A stretch of 64,000 nucleotides of DNA from Isoetes taiwanensis (Eukaryota > Streptophyta > Lycopodiopsida > Isoetales > Isoetaceae). Below the pieces are notes generated by a model. That model ran no database searches, had not been told where the DNA came from, and saw nothing but the letters and a program-made list of their open reading frames with translations. The stretch is from contig JAJEKV010000058.1 in assembly GCA_021234155.1 (NCBI GenBank), positions 8,060,992 to 8,124,991 of the forward strand, read 5' to 3'. Shown one piece after another: positions 22,905 to 35,210 of the stretch (positions within the stretch are counted from its first letter, which is position 1; each line of letters begins with the position of its first letter). The position numbers were made by a program, and so were the translations under genes.

Positions 22905-25399
22905 AGAGCCGGAAAAGGGCAATGCAATCTCCAAAGTTTAGGTCTCAGTTACAACGAGATTGGGGGCGAGGGAATCAAGAGCCTTGCAGAAGCTGTGGAA
23001 AAAGGGCAATGCAATTTGCAAAGTCTGAATCTCAGAGACAACCAGATTGGAGATGAGAGCACCAAGAGCCTTGCTGAAGCTCTGGGAAAAGGGCAATGCA
23101 ATTTGCAAAGTCTAGATCTCATTCACAACCAGATTGAAGATGAAGGTGCCAAGAGCCTTGCAAAAGCTTTGGGAAAAGGGCAATGCAATTTGCATAGTCT
23201 AGATCTCTATTTCAACAAGATTAGAGGCAGCGCGAAGAGCCTTGCGAGGAGGCTCTAGGAAAGGGCAATGCAATTTGCAGTCTACATCTCTATCACAATC
23301 AGATTGGAGACGAGGGCGCCAAGAGCCTTGCAGAAGCTCTCGTCTAGATCTCAATGTCTAGATCTCAATGTCAACCAAATTAGAGACGAGGATGCTAAGA
23401 GCCTTGCAGAAGCTTTGGTAAAAGGGCAATGCAATTTGCACAGTCTAAATCTCGATCTTTAGAGATTGGAGAGAAAGAGCATTTAGAGGGGCCCCAATCC
23501 CTTATGTGGTATTGGCAACGATTGGCATTCCATCTAAGAATAGGTCAAGAATCTATCTTCTTCAACATACCTCAAATTCCTCAAGTATGTGGCCAGATAG
23601 TAAGTGCGCTCAAGAAAGTTTTTAAGGGCACTAAGATCAAACATCTTCCTTGGCTCTGGCGTTATGCAAAAGTTATTTTATTTTTAGAGTTTCTCTCTCT
23701 CAAGCACATGATTCTAGAGCAGTTGATAATATACAGCGAGCATTTGTTTGATATGGGAGAACTAATCTACTTCAATGACACAAGTGAGTTCATTATCTTA
23801 GACTTACAGCGGTTTGTTAAGTAATTGGAGTTTTCATCAACCAAAAGCAACTCGAACAGCGAGATCATTTTAAATTACTAGAGGTAAGAAGATCTCTTAT
23901 GGAAGTATGTGAGGATACTTACTTGATGCAATCATAAGTTGCTTGAAAAGATTAGATGTGCTTTGCAACAAGCTGGCAATATTTGACGATTGGCATTCCA
24001 TCGAAGGTCATAATTTGATTCTGACTGTCCATATAAGCGTATTCATCCCCTCGTGCTTTGCACTCTATCATAGCCATGGCCTATCTTAGAAAGGCCATGA
24101 AGTCTTTAGCCTATCTTAGAAAGGCCATGAAGATTGGCCGTTGGATGAATGGAACAACACGTGAATGGGTCAAAGAAAGCATAATTTCATTACTTGACAT
24201 ATTTAAATACTCTTACGCTTTGCTCCTTTCTCTCATAGCCATGGCAAGAAGCAATCCTATCAATCTATAGAAAATGGCCCCCTGAGGCTGCCCCTGAGAA
24301 ATGCATTGGGGTTGAAAGCTAGGCTCTTGTGTTGAATAATGAGTTGGAAGACCTGGATCTCAAGGGAAGAAGATCGGACGGGGAGGGCACCAAGAGCCTT
24401 GCAAAGCTACGGGAAAAGGGCAATGCACTTTGCAAAGTCAGAATCTTAGACACAATCAGTTGGGCGAGGCCAAGAGCCTTCTTGAAGCTCTAGGAAAAGG
24501 GCAATGCAATTTTCATAGGCCATATCTCGATTTACGAGATTGGAGCCCGGCGCCAAGAGCCTACTGCGAAGCTTTGGGAAAAGAGGGCAATGCAATTTGC
24601 AAAAGTCTGAAACTTAGACACAACAAATTGGGCCAAAGAGCCTTGGAGACTTAGAGACAAGCAGTTGAATCACGAGCCAAGAGCCTTGCGAAGCTTCAGG
24701 GGAAAAAAGGCAATCACGGTTCGCAAAGTCTAGATCTCTTTTTCAACCATATTGGAGGCGAGGGGCACCAAGAGCCTTGAAGGGCTCTGGGGAAAAGGGC
24801 AATGCAATTTGCACAATCTAGATATCTATTTCAACAAGATTGGAGGCGAGGTGCCAAGAGCCTTTGCGAAGCTTAAAAAAAGGGCAATGTAATTTGCACA
24901 GTCTAAATCTCTATAACAATCAGATTGGAGACGAGGGCGCCAAGAGCCTGCAGAAGCATAGGGAAAAAGGCAATGCAATTTGCAAAGTCTAAATCTAAGG
25001 ACACAACCAAATTGGTATTTTAAAGAGCCTTGCAAATCTCTTGGAAAGGGCAATGCAATTTGCAAAGTCTAAATCTCGAAGACAACCAGTTGGATACGAG
25101 GCGCCAATCTACTTAGAAGATCGGGGAAAAAGGCAATGCAATTTGCAAAGTTTGAATCTCAGAGACAACCAGATTGGATATGAGGGCACCAAAGAACCTT
25201 GCGAGAAGCTACGGAAAGGGCAATGCAATTTGCACAGTCTAGATCTCGGTCACAGCAGTTGGAGATATAAGCGCCACGAGCCTTGTAGAAGCTCTGGGAA
25301 AAGGGCAATGCAATTTGTAAAGTCTAAATCTCTTTTTCGACCATATTAGAGACAAGGGCGCCATGAGCCTTGCAGAAGCTCTTGAAAAAGGGCAATGCT
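22899..25399 (+). pseudogene. RI-type LRR gene with COR-like insert, many frame breaks, copy A
   Basis: About 19 near-identical 84-base repeats encode 28-residue ribonuclease-inhibitor-type LRRs, typified by CNLQSLDLxxNQIGDEGAKSLAEAL. They form two blocks, 22.9-23.46 kb and 24.35-25.40 kb. Between the blocks lies about 0.85 kb of non-LRR coding sequence with COR-like features (see separate entry). Such LRRs bind proteins; in Roco and NLR-like proteins they act as sensors. The high identity between repeats implies recent internal expansion. Single-base indels break the frame repeatedly, mostly at positions where the second copy is intact and vice versa. The last LRR runs into an inverted repeat at 25400. 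No start codon or stop can be assigned with confidence. Confidence 0.7.
23465..24300 (+). other. COR-like segment between the LRR blocks, copy A
   Basis: The frame contains LPWLWRYAKVILFLEFLSL, then MGELIYFNDTSEFIILDLQ followed by RFV. This resembles the COR domain of Roco proteins, where a short-chain 'GxxxYF ... VILDPQWL' segment is typical. No Roc GTPase P-loop is visible next to it. The family assignment is tentative: the match is by pattern, and an unrelated plant NLR-like linker is possible. Confidence 0.4.
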
Positions 25400-25453
25400 G
25401 TGACGTTCTGGGGAAATATATGCTATAAATACCTATATTTCCGGGCCCGTCAC
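25400..25453. repeat. Imperfect inverted repeat (GTGACG...CGTCAC), copy A
   Basis: GTGACGTTCTGGGGAAATAT and its near-complement ATATTTCCGGGCCCGTCAC flank a short AT-rich loop, right where the LRR homology stops. Present in the second copy at 50946-50999. It could be a MITE remnant, the end of an LTR, or a transcript hairpin. Confidence 0.6.
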
Positions 25454-26069
25454 TATATAAGTCTACCGTAGCCTTGTATACCTTAGGAAGTGGCATGGAT
25501 GCAGATCTAAGTTAAGTATATAACTTAGATAACCTTAGGATAAGGCCCATTTTCCATGTGACCGCATTCTATTGGGCAACCGCCACACGGCCATGCCCCG
25601 TTGGAGCCACGTGGCATCATATGTGGACCCTAATCTATATTAACCTAAACCCTAACCCTAGGCCTCTTTCCTGGCCCCAATACCCTGGGAACCTTCTTCG
25701 CACTCGAAACTTCATTTCGAGCGTCGTTTGTTGTGGCATAGCCTAGTGCAACAGCCCCAGTGCGTGCACATTCTTGGAGTGGCGCTTCGCCGACCACTTC
25801 AAGGACTATGGAGACGCCAAGAATAGGAGGGAGCGCTTCGGGAGCAGGTATGTGGAGTAGTGCTCTTAGTAGTTCATCTGGAAGTTATCACTCCAGATGA
25901 GTTAGTATTTTGTATCTAGAGTAGAGCCATTCTAAAACCCTTATTCAACATCTTAAACCCTAATCAAAGGAATCTTAGCGTAAGTTAGATATGTATGATT
26001 AGGTTAGATGTTATTCGATGATTATCGTGTTATGAAGTTATGTGATGACTAGTGCGGTTACTTGACACA
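25454..26069. other. Non-coding flank between LRR gene and CACTA-1, copy A
   Basis: Contains AACCTAAACCCTAACCCTAG, a GC-rich stretch, and a perfect 9-bp hairpin stem TCATCTGGA/TCCAGATGA at 25874-25900. No gene is recognised. The TG start of the preceding inverted repeat and the leader-like sequence could be part of an LTR, but I see no matching second LTR or primer-binding site. Confidence 0.4.
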
Positions 26070-26089
26070 CACTACAAGAGGATGGGGAT

Positions 26090-26310
26090 ATAGTGTCAAC
26101 CCTTGTGTCAAGGCATATGGATAGTGGCAGCTTTGTGACTAAGGCTACTTTCTTGACACAACGTAATCCCTTTGGGTCAAAATTGTGTCATGGACATAGT
26201 GTCAAATATTTTGTCAAAGCAACGACATTTTCTTGTCAAGTTTATATTCCACTTTATGTGCATTTGTGCAACAACTTTTAAACAATGGTGTACCCAAGTT
26301 GTGACACTCT
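26090..26310. repeat. CACTA-1 left subterminal repeats, copy A
   Basis: Repeated TTGTGTCAA, TTGACACAA and TTTTGTCAA variants in both orientations within about 200 bp of the left terminus. CACTA elements bind their TNP1/TNPA protein at such clustered motifs. Confidence 0.75.
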
Positions 26311-26528
26311 TTTCTTAAGGCTTGCAACAAAACATCATTCAATATTATAACTAATACTTCGATAGAATTGTGTTGAACATTTATACATTGTTATCATACA
26401 ATTTGAGATAGTTTTAAATCAATTTTGAATCGATCACATAGGAATCATGAAGAATATTAATAATTATAGATATCAAATAACTTATGTCATAGGAGTAAGA
26501 GCAATAGCATTAACAATACTAACTAATG

Positions 26529-29500
26529 CTATGTGAATGCATCAATTTGTTCACACAGATCATGTTGAATGTCCTCTATCTCGTCGTCGTCTAGATACAA
26601 ATGCAAAGCCACACCTGTAATTGCTTTTGAATGATCATTTGCATGTTCTGTAGCCTCTTCATCTTCAATGTAATCCTCATTGTATCCATGAACATCGATT
26701 GGCGAATCAAATGGAGATCGAAGCACATACTTTTCTTCCTTATCAATCTCATCTCTCTCTAGAATTGTCAATGGTGGTGATTCTAGAGGAACCTGTCGAT
26801 ATCATCTTCAAAGGGCAAACCACCTTCAAGATGACCACCTCCTCTATGCACACCTTTCCCTTCACTATCGATAGCATCTTCCACATATTCTGCACCATGC
26901 AATAGTGGCTCACCATCACCATCACCATCACCATCACCATCACCATCACCATCACCATCACCATCACCATCACCATCACCTTCACCATCACCATCACCAT
27001 CACCATCACCATCACCATCACCATCACCATCACCATCACCATCCCCATCCCCATCCCATCCCCATCCCCCATCCCCATCCCATCCCCATCCCCATCCCCA
27101 TCCCCATCCCCATCCCCATCCTCTATATTATTTTCGATTCTGGACAAATCAATTACACGTCGGGCCCTTGGTTGACAATGTACAACAATCCACCATTTTG
27201 TGTCATTAGGATTTTCATGAATAAATATCTGCTCAACTTGACTTGAAAAAACAAATGGTTCTTTCATCTCAGGCAATATCTTTGAAGAATCTACTTCTGG
27301 AAATCCTGATGGATGTCTCCTAAGTGTCATAATACGACCTCGTATATAACTTTGAACCAACGTGCCTTCAAGACATTCACATGGAAGCTCACGATAGTCA
27401 ATTCAATGATATACATTTATGGTTCCAACATAGTCAAGATTACTTTCCAGAAGGTTGCAGTCCCTGTTGCTAGATTGGCTTTTTTGTTCAAATTGTGAAG
27501 TAATGCCAGAATCGAATGTAACCCTATATTTGTCAATACTGCTAATGCGGAAGTGGTGTCCATATGCCCACATGGATGTATAAAATCGTGCCTAATATGA
27601 ATAAAACTTTATTATATATAAAATGTCATGAAAAACGACTTAGCATCAAGATTTACCATTACGTACCTTCCTATTGCAGCCAAGGGCAATCTCGTAATCA
27701 TCATCTAATATCACTTGTCCACGATCTTTAGCTTCATCCATACGAGCCAACAACCATGTGTTGTCAATAACATCTGGCAAAATAGACCGTCCTGATGACC
27801 TATCTTTTTTAGCAACATCATACAAGTCCCTCCATGGTTGCAAGCTTGCAGTGTTATTAATGACAAATGTGCTTATAGCGTGAAGCATGTCATCTTTCGG
27901 AGTTTCGTTCTACTCCATTGCCTTGTAATGCTTTGAAGTGATCTCCTTGGGTTCTTCCTTTTCCCATAATTTAGGACCGTCAGGATGGCATGCACTAGTG
28001 GCATCATTTAGGTAAAAAGCGTTTCTGCACAAGATGTCCTTGACCATGCAGACCCTCCGGTTTTGCCATTTTGGCGCACAAAATCCTTGAGCACCTTCAT
28101 ATAGCAGCTCTAGAAAAACATCCATCACGCTAGGGGGCGAGATCGATAACTTTATCTCATTTGGGATGTTTATTAACGGATGTACTGTAGATGTAAGTAG
28201 ATTATTGATTGCACTTAGAATAGCTCAAATATATGTGCTTGTATAGAATATGTTTAGATCTACGTAGGTCAAAAAGCTGGTGGGAAATTCTTTTCAATGT
28301 CACAAAGCGATTAGAACTACTTCCTCCTCCCGTTTGGTATCTCGACCACTTCAATTTCCTTTAAAGCCACCCATCTTGCGAATTTACCCAATCGATATAT
28401 AATGCTCCTTACTTGTGGGCTCAAAAAGTCCCCTATCACACATGGTAGTATATCTTTTGCAATGTCCATGAAGTATAATAATTCAATATGTTGTAATATA
28501 AATTAATCAAAAGAAATGAAAGTATAAGAAACAAAAGTATACGAAGAAACTTGTGCCAATCATGCGACTTTAATCTGTGAGGCTACCTTGTTTTGTAAAT
28601 GCCTTTCATAAAGAGGCTCCATATCGGTTGGGGTCGCACCTTTGCTATTCTCTTGTTCACTTCAACAAGCTGCTTCTTCCCTAAAACCCATGAACCCTGT
28701 TTCCATGTTAAGGTTTTCCCGCCTTTCCTCTCGATAGGCCAACATCTTTTTTTAATTTTATGCTCTTTCAGATCCATTCTAGCAGCCAAGGTTTCCCATT
28801 CTCCTGTTAAATGACGCCAAAGGGAATGACTGACATTTTTGAAGATGTGCATTGGATCAAGTAAATGAACCAACTCCAAGTCAGTCCAATATCCCAACCT
28901 ATAAAATATAGATAATCTCTTCATTCCAGGAGGAAGTTCTACGTTTGCATCTCCGTAACTTGTGAGGTAATTCACATGGGGATTCATCTCCTGCCAAGCA
29001 TCCAACCAATCTCGGGGTGTCAATCGCTTTGGCTTTGGTGTCTCGTCAGACCCACGTGCATGATGACCCTCTGTCAAATATTTCTTATGTCCAATATATA
29101 TTTGTTTTTTCAGATGTTTTGACTTATAAGACGTTAAGCTGGTCCCACAAGTTGGGCATCCACATGCACCACTTGTTTGTAGTCCTGCAAAGGAGAATAC
29201 AAAGTAAATTATAAGAATACTAATTAAAGTTTGATATAATTTTGCACAATAGAAATTACATCATACACGAAGCTTGAGGAAAAACACGGATAGTCATGAA
29301 GAGTAAAGCACAACATTCCATAAAATGTAAAGTCATGTGGACATTTAGATATGTCATACATGTGCACTCCCTTCCATAAAATCTCAAGTTCCTCCACCAA
29401 AGGTTCTAGGTAGACATCCATATTCTTCACTTTATATTTCCCTAAATATTCCATTTCATGCTCAATCAAAGTATCTAATCCATGATCAATACATATAGTA

Positions 29501-30871
29501 TAAATGAATTTTAAGTAACATACATACCTGGAATAATCAATGTCAACATGATATGGCCGGGCTTTGTGGCCATCCATGGTGGAATATTATAGTTTATAAT
29601 TGTCCACGGGCCCGCGCTATGTGAAGATGATCTAGAACCCCATGGACAAACACCATCAATCCCTAGTCCAAGCCTAATATTGTGGGGTTCCAATGCAAAT
29701 ACATGCCACTTCTCCTCTATCTGTTTCCACAAAGCTCCATCCGGGGAGGTTCTCATTTTACCATCAGGTGCTACGGTTGGGTGCATGATAATCCATGAAA
29801 TCTGCTAGTGTTGGTGATTGAAAAATATGCCGAAGACGAGGAATAATAGGCACATGACGTAACACCTTTCTTGCCACCTTTGCCATTCTATCTTCCTCTT
29901 AACGTGCTTCCTTACATTTTGGACCACGATTGATGACTTGCATAATCATTGCGGAACAAAATACAATCATTAACACCTGCGCATGCACTATATTATACTC
30001 TAGTCCAAACGAACGCAATAACTCTCTAGCCTCCCTCCTGGATTTTGGGAGATAGTGCCCATCTGGTAATATTTTGTCAAGCAAACTACAAGAAATGCAA
30101 GTAAGCATACATAAATTGTCATTAAACACTTCAAGTACTTGTATTTACGTACCTGAAAAGTTCTGAGATACTATTGTTGCTCCAACCACCTTTGTGTTGG
30201 AGATTTAGGAAAAGCATGCAGGCGGCAAGACGAGAAAGACGAGCATTTGGGAACAATGGTATGCTTGCCTCATCGTGGAGATATGCTGCCTTCTTTTGAC
30301 ATGAGTTATCATCTACATTATCTGTATGTGCACCATCATTGTTTTCGCCACCATTGGTTTCTTCATTGATAGGAAAAAAATTTGTGATCGTATCATGAAT
30401 CATGTCCTCACCAATGGAAAGAACCATGTGAGCTAGACACTTCATCTAAGGACTACATGAATAGAATCGAGAAGTCACTACATAAGAATTGAAAGAAAAA
30501 AGAAAAAATAGAAAGGGAGAAGTTTGAAAATTTTCTAAATGATGGTAGAAAATTTAGAAAGATAACTAAACACTCGTGTCTAAATAAAAACTTACACTAT
30601 TTTCCTCATGTTCATCATGTTGGCTTGGCCGACTTTGCCAAAGACCAAACCTTGCTTCATGTTCTTGACGAATCGCGGTAGGAGCGGCTAGACTTGCCTT
30701 TACATTTGTTGCACCAACAACCCGTAGATGGAGATAGAAAGTTTTACTTGAGTCTCTTCTAGCTCGTTTTTTTATTTGGTTGGCCCGAGATGATGAAGGC
30801 GATGGCGATGATGGCTTTGAGAAGATGCTACGTGGCGATGAAGAAGATTTTGTTAAGATCGTGCGGGACAA
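26529..30871 (-). CDS. TNP2-type CACTA transposase (CACTA-1, copy A), multi-exon
   Basis: Catalyses excision and insertion of the element by recognising its ends. Minus-strand segments appear in family order: a basic/serine-rich N-terminus with a zinc-binding-like part (30.57-30.87 kb), [14 protein letters not shown] (30.24), LEYNIVHA (about 29.98), [14 protein letters not shown] (29.66), [20 protein letters not shown] (29.57), [12 protein letters not shown] zinc-knuckle-like (29.14), LLDPMHIFKNVSHSLW (28.84), LKSHDWHKF then the DUF4218 region (28.3-28.57), and [15 protein letters not shown] (27.2) before an Asp-Gly-rich tail. Introns are visible, for example donor CAGGTACGT near 30150. Exon boundaries are approximate. 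Frames are open in the 28583-29077 segment but shifted elsewhere; compare the second copy. Confidence 0.85.
26911..27120 (-). repeat. Hexanucleotide repeat coding an Asp-Gly tail in TNP2, copy A
   Basis: Runs of CACCAT and then CCCATC hexamers. On the minus strand, in the TNP2 frame, they encode alternating Asp-Gly; other frames give poly-His or Met-Gly/Met-Val. This copy has single-base slips (CCCATCCCATCC) that change frame inside the tract. It is longer and cleaner in the second copy. Confidence 0.85.
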
Positions 30872-31560
30872 ACAATTATCTCTGACATTGCCACTAGTTT
30901 CAGAGCTTTTGACATTCTGTTGAATGAAAATAAATGGTAATTGTTAGTCTTAGATAATAGCCTTATACCCCAAACAAAATGTCATTTCTCACTACAAGAA
31001 GGTTTAAAAATAATAAAATAAGTTGTAATTGCGTATTGTCCTTTATTTTAAGGTAGTTGATAAATATCTCATCTAAAATGGTTGTTAACGATGTTCTTCT
31101 TTTAGAGCTATGGTATATCTTTATTTCAAATGCCTCCAATTCACATGCACCAAACAAATACGTTGAAGATTTTATTTTAGTTGTAAAAATACACAAATAT
31201 TAGCACACATGCACCAATCGTCGAAGATTTTGGTTGTAAAAAAAACACAAATATGCGTGAATCCATGCGAATCCGAAGGCAAGAAGAAGAGAAAAAATGG
31301 CGGAAACCAAAGGAAATTATGGGAAAGCGAGAGAAATGATGAAAAAAAGGGCGATCTTACAATTTTGGATATTTGATTCTTGAAGCTTGAATAGCGAAGT
31401 TTAAAACACTGCTCATCTCGGTTTGCATTTCATTCGCCACATACCCTGTCGCCATCGATTAAGTATTTGAAATTCCGAAATGGCTGTTCAAAACATTCTA
31501 TTTTAGGATTTTTGCATTCAATTCCTGATTGATATTTTTGTGCATTCGCATTTTCTCATT
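30872..31560. promoter_or_regulatory. Intergenic region between divergent TNP2 and TNP1-like genes, copy A
   Basis: AT-rich sequence between the first TNP2 coding segment (minus) and the first plus-strand exon of the TNP1-like gene. The only divergent gap in the element, so it probably holds both promoters. TATA-like matches are too common here to choose one. Corresponds to 56351-57070 in the second copy. Confidence 0.45.
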
Positions 31561-32259
31561 CAATTTTTTTGTTTTGTGCTCCGGTGTCTCAAGCGGTTAC
31601 GGAAAGGAAAAGGATGTTGAGTCGGTTACGGAAAGGCTGGAGGCTTTCTTGCTAGTATTACTGAAGGCGTTTTGGCTGCTCTAATGGCGGGGTGGAGAGA
31701 AGGATTCAGAGACGTAGTGAAGGAGATGATTCAACATCCAGACCATCTGGGAAGCAAAAAGACAGTTCAGAGAAGACTAACTATCTGGAAACAAGAAAGA
31801 AGGGAAAGGAGAGGTAATGTGATTCTGTAATTTAGTTTATCTATTTTTGCTAAACCTGCGTATTTTTTGTTCTTTATGGATCATAAGCTTTTATCTTTTG
31901 TGGATTGTTCTAGTTTTCTCACATTATAGTTTTTTTGAGGTATATTCTTCTAGTTATATTTTAGAATTTGAGCTTGGTTGTTCATGTGGCTGATAGGTTG
32001 CACCACTCCGTTTGATATGTTCACGATATGTTCATGTTCTTTTTGTACTCTGTTTAGATTGTCCGTGTGTGTTGGAGATAATTCCCAAGAGTTTATGGTT
32101 TTGTGTACAATTTTGATTGGGTAGACTACTTGACTAAGGTCACAGATGCCATTTATGGTCTAAGCCCAACCACTATCTGTTGATCCAGGCAATATGGTTC
32201 ATTAGTTCTCTAGTGAGATTTTCTCTATCCATCTCTGTTCATGGTTGAAGGAAGAAACT

Positions 32260-32816
32260 TGTGCAGATTGGGCATCTCCATCTCTATCAAACCGCTGTGT
32301 TTGCAACTACTTCTACATCATTGAGCATACAGGACACCCTTTTAAAGGCGACCTTTTACGCTGGGGTTGGCAACTTGATTTCGTGGGGTGAATTTTGGTG
32401 CTGCCAACCCACCCGACTTAATGTACCTTCATTCTCTTGCCCATCGGCTTTTGGGGAGCTCAAGCATGCGGCCATCTCTTTAAGTAGCCTTCTGTTTTTC
32501 AAAGGATCAGCCCCATGCATTATTTGCTGCACATTTTGCACTTGCTATGGGCGTTATTTTTTTCAAAGACCAAGCACGGATCTTGCAACTTTTGCGTAAT
32601 GTTATCCACCATCTTCCACGGATGCCAAGTCGAATTGCGGCCGGGTTTGGCGGATGCGAATTTGTTAAGATTGAGTGCGAGTTTGGATTTGTTTTCCTCG
32701 ATTTGAGAGCAATTCTTCATCATGATCTTCTGTTGATTACGGCTTTCCCAAGCTGGAGGTCTCACGATTCGAGACTATTTGAGAAAAATCTTCAATCGAT
32801 ACAAGTTCTTTGGTGA
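32260..32816 (+). pseudogene. SMI1/KNR4-like captured fragment, frame broken, copy A
   Basis: Same sequence as the open 188-codon frame at 57763-58329, but with several small indels that destroy the FPPDLRAIL and GFPNWRS motifs here. The segment starts just after a CAG that looks like a splice acceptor. It lies on the plus strand inside CACTA-1 upstream of the TNP1-like exons, so it was probably picked up from a host gene. Confidence 0.6.
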
Positions 32817-32865
32817 CATAGATGGGAGAGTCTGCTTGACCCAAATGATGCTCTATTAGTTCCCT

Positions 32866-33035
32866 TGTTGTACGCAAGCGTGTGGCGGATAGTTCTTTAG
32901 AAGCATTAAGCCGGTGCAGCCATTTAGAAACTCTCATCTTGAGCAAGCTGCTTTGCAATAAGTGACAAAGGGCTTGTCATTTCTATCGAATCTTTGCCCA
33001 CGACTTGCTTTATACCAGACTTGTTTTAGTCGAGG
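32866..33035 (+). pseudogene. LRR_CC (F-box/LRR-like) captured fragment, copy A
   Basis: Damaged version of the segment at 58380-58541, which encodes one cysteine-containing LRR. Here CG-site indels interrupt the frame. It lies about 50 bp after the SMI1/KNR4-like part. Confidence 0.45.
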
Positions 33036-33109
33036 GAAGTGAATGTGATAAGATAAGATAAGAAAATGCATTGCTAATTATGTCATTCCTTTGCTTTTGT
33101 AGATTAAAA

Positions 33110-35210
33110 GGAGAGTGGTATCTCAACCAGCTCTTACACCATTCCATAAGCGAAACTTCAAAACAAGGGCCAAAAAAAAAAAAAATCTGCGGGCTCCATC
33201 ACTATAAGCGAGGGCGTGGTATTGAGAGAATCATCATCTAAGCGAGGATGATGAATCTAATGATGAAGATTTTCACTCATCTGATATAGAAAGGAAAAAG
33301 AAACTATTGAGGGTTGACTTGTCGTACAATGTACAATTTAGAAAATTATCAAATTCTGAGGTATGTAATTAATGGACTTGTCCTTTAGTTCTGTTCACTT
33401 TTATCCCTATTTGAAATGTTTGGAAGATAAATTTTGCATGATCTGCTAGCTAGTCATGCGTCCTCATTGGGGCTGCTCCTCCTATTCTATGAAAGTTGCT
33501 GAATATTTTTGCATTCATTAACCAATCTTGGCTGGCCCGATGTAGTCACGGGGAGTTAAGAGAATCACCTATATTATTAGCACCATTAGCTTGAGAAGCA
33601 GCAACAGTAGTATCTATCATCTGAGTAATGGAACTGGCGGTCTGAATTTTTTGCTGCAAAAGATGGCATTTCTACATTTGAGCCAAGATTTCTAAGCTGA
33701 GTTGAGCTGGACTTCCTCCTTTAAACAATAACAAAATTATCTTCCACAGATAATCCCTGCACACAAGGCCAAGCTGCAAAAGAACTTGCAGCGTCCTCCA
33801 CTTCTGGAATTCAATTTTGATCAACAGTTGCGAAACTTGCAGCTGAATCTAGCATTTCTGAAATTTGTATTTTGGCACAAGGCAGATGCAAACTGCTCCA
33901 AAACTGTCGCACATGGCAGCAGCTCAGGCCAAAATTGCATCCACAAAACTTCATATGTTTCGAACGTCCAGTTTGCTTTTATATTCTAATTTTCTTCTAA
34001 TTGCTTATCACTAACGCTTGTATCCGCAACTCAAAATCAGGTATGTTTTTACAAAGGTGATCTATTAAGAGATGATGCAGGGAAAGAATTCGAACAAAAG
34101 GCATCAGATGCCATGAAGACTTATTGTAGGGATGTTGATAAACATTTTAAAGAGATTAAGCCTCGTCACATCCAGAAGACCTTGAAATATATTCGCGAGC
34201 AATTTGGAGATGGACTTAGTGAGATGGACATTATAAGGTTTTTGAAGAAAAGATGGAGACATTGGAGGTTAGAATTAGATACTTTTATTTTGCTAGTTGT
34301 AATTCTATGAAAAATCTTTGTTGTGTTTGACGTGAACTTGTTTAGGGACAACCTCAGAAGACATGTTAGCGTGGTAATGGAACAAAACCAATGCGCGTAG
34401 GCGAGTCATGGAAGAGATTTGTAGAATCATGTGGACCGAATTATCCGGCGTCAAAAAGCATCTTTGCTTCAAGCGTAAAATCAACAGCGCCCACGGGGTT
34501 ACGGAGGTCTAATGTAATTTGAAAACTAAGTTTGTAAGTTAATTGATTAATCTCTTTTTAGTTGTACTTTTGTTTTCTATTTCAATGCTTGTTTTATCAT
34601 ATTCATTCATGTTAAACAAATGTAATGCGGTTTCAAGATTGGGGCTCGATGCCTCTGAGGATGACATGGTGAAGGAAATTCTAGAAAAAGGTGGATATGA
34701 GATCTTTAAGAAGAAAATGATTTCTAAAGGGGTTTGTGCCAAAAAGGTTCGTTTGTTTTATATTTTTCTTTTATCAAAGCCTATGTTTACAAGATCTTAA
34801 ATGTTCATGCATTTTTTATTGTAGCACAAAGCTATGGATTACATCAAGGGGCAAGAATCCAGGTGTCATATTTAAAAGTGAAATCAAAGAAGGGCAAAGA
34901 ACCATTGTACTGTAAGTTTCTATGTTTGTTTATATTTCAATACTATGTGTTCTTACACTTTGTTTTATATTTTGTGAAATGAAAGAATATATGTTATATC
35001 GATGACTCTGAGGAGGTAAGAGGGTGCATTTGTATTGTTTACTATTGTTTAATATTCAATTTATTGGAAGGTCTGATACCATTTTTATATGTGTAACTAA
35101 AAAGGACAATGAAAGTGGCAATGGAGGGTGCGAAAACAAATGTAGACAATGAAAAAAAGCTGATGGAGGTGAACCAACAAATGCAAAGGATTGAATTATC
35201 ATAGTCTATA
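33110..35210 (+). CDS. TNP1/TNPA-like protein of CACTA-1 (Transposase_24-like), multi-exon, copy A
   Basis: Plus-strand exons, flanked by plausible AG/GT sites, encode an acidic serine-rich part with a KRKRK nuclear-signal-like stretch (about 33.2-33.36 kb). Then come a CFYKGDLLRDDAGKEFEQKA exon (34.05-34.27), a WKRFVESC-containing exon (34.35-34.53), an FQDWGS-type exon (34.64-34.75) and HKAMDYIKG (34.83-34.92). The SWKRFVESC...RKIQPRTGSGGL layout fits the plant En/Spm-associated Transposase_24 family, whose members bind subterminal repeats and assist TNP2. This copy has indels (for example near 34370-34520). The second copy is cleaner. Confidence 0.65.
33370..34040. other. Large intron or antisense insert within the TNP1-like gene, copy A
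   Basis: After the donor GAGGTATGTAATT at about 33357 lies about 0.7 kb before the next plus-strand exon. It includes minus-strand frames (clearer in the second copy, 58959-59462) such as IQTASSITQMIDTTVAASQA, which I do not recognise. It may be an intron carrying a nested antisense fragment. Confidence 0.4.

Noticed and set aside
25454-26069. LTR retrotransposon starting at TGTGACG
   Set aside because: No second LTR, primer-binding site, polypurine tract or gag-pol frame is visible, so I kept it as an unexplained flank.
26905-27246. Plus-strand frame with a long poly-histidine run
   Set aside because: This is the antisense reading of the hexamer repeat that encodes Asp-Gly in the TNP2 gene; the flanking sequence supports TNP2 and not a His-rich protein.
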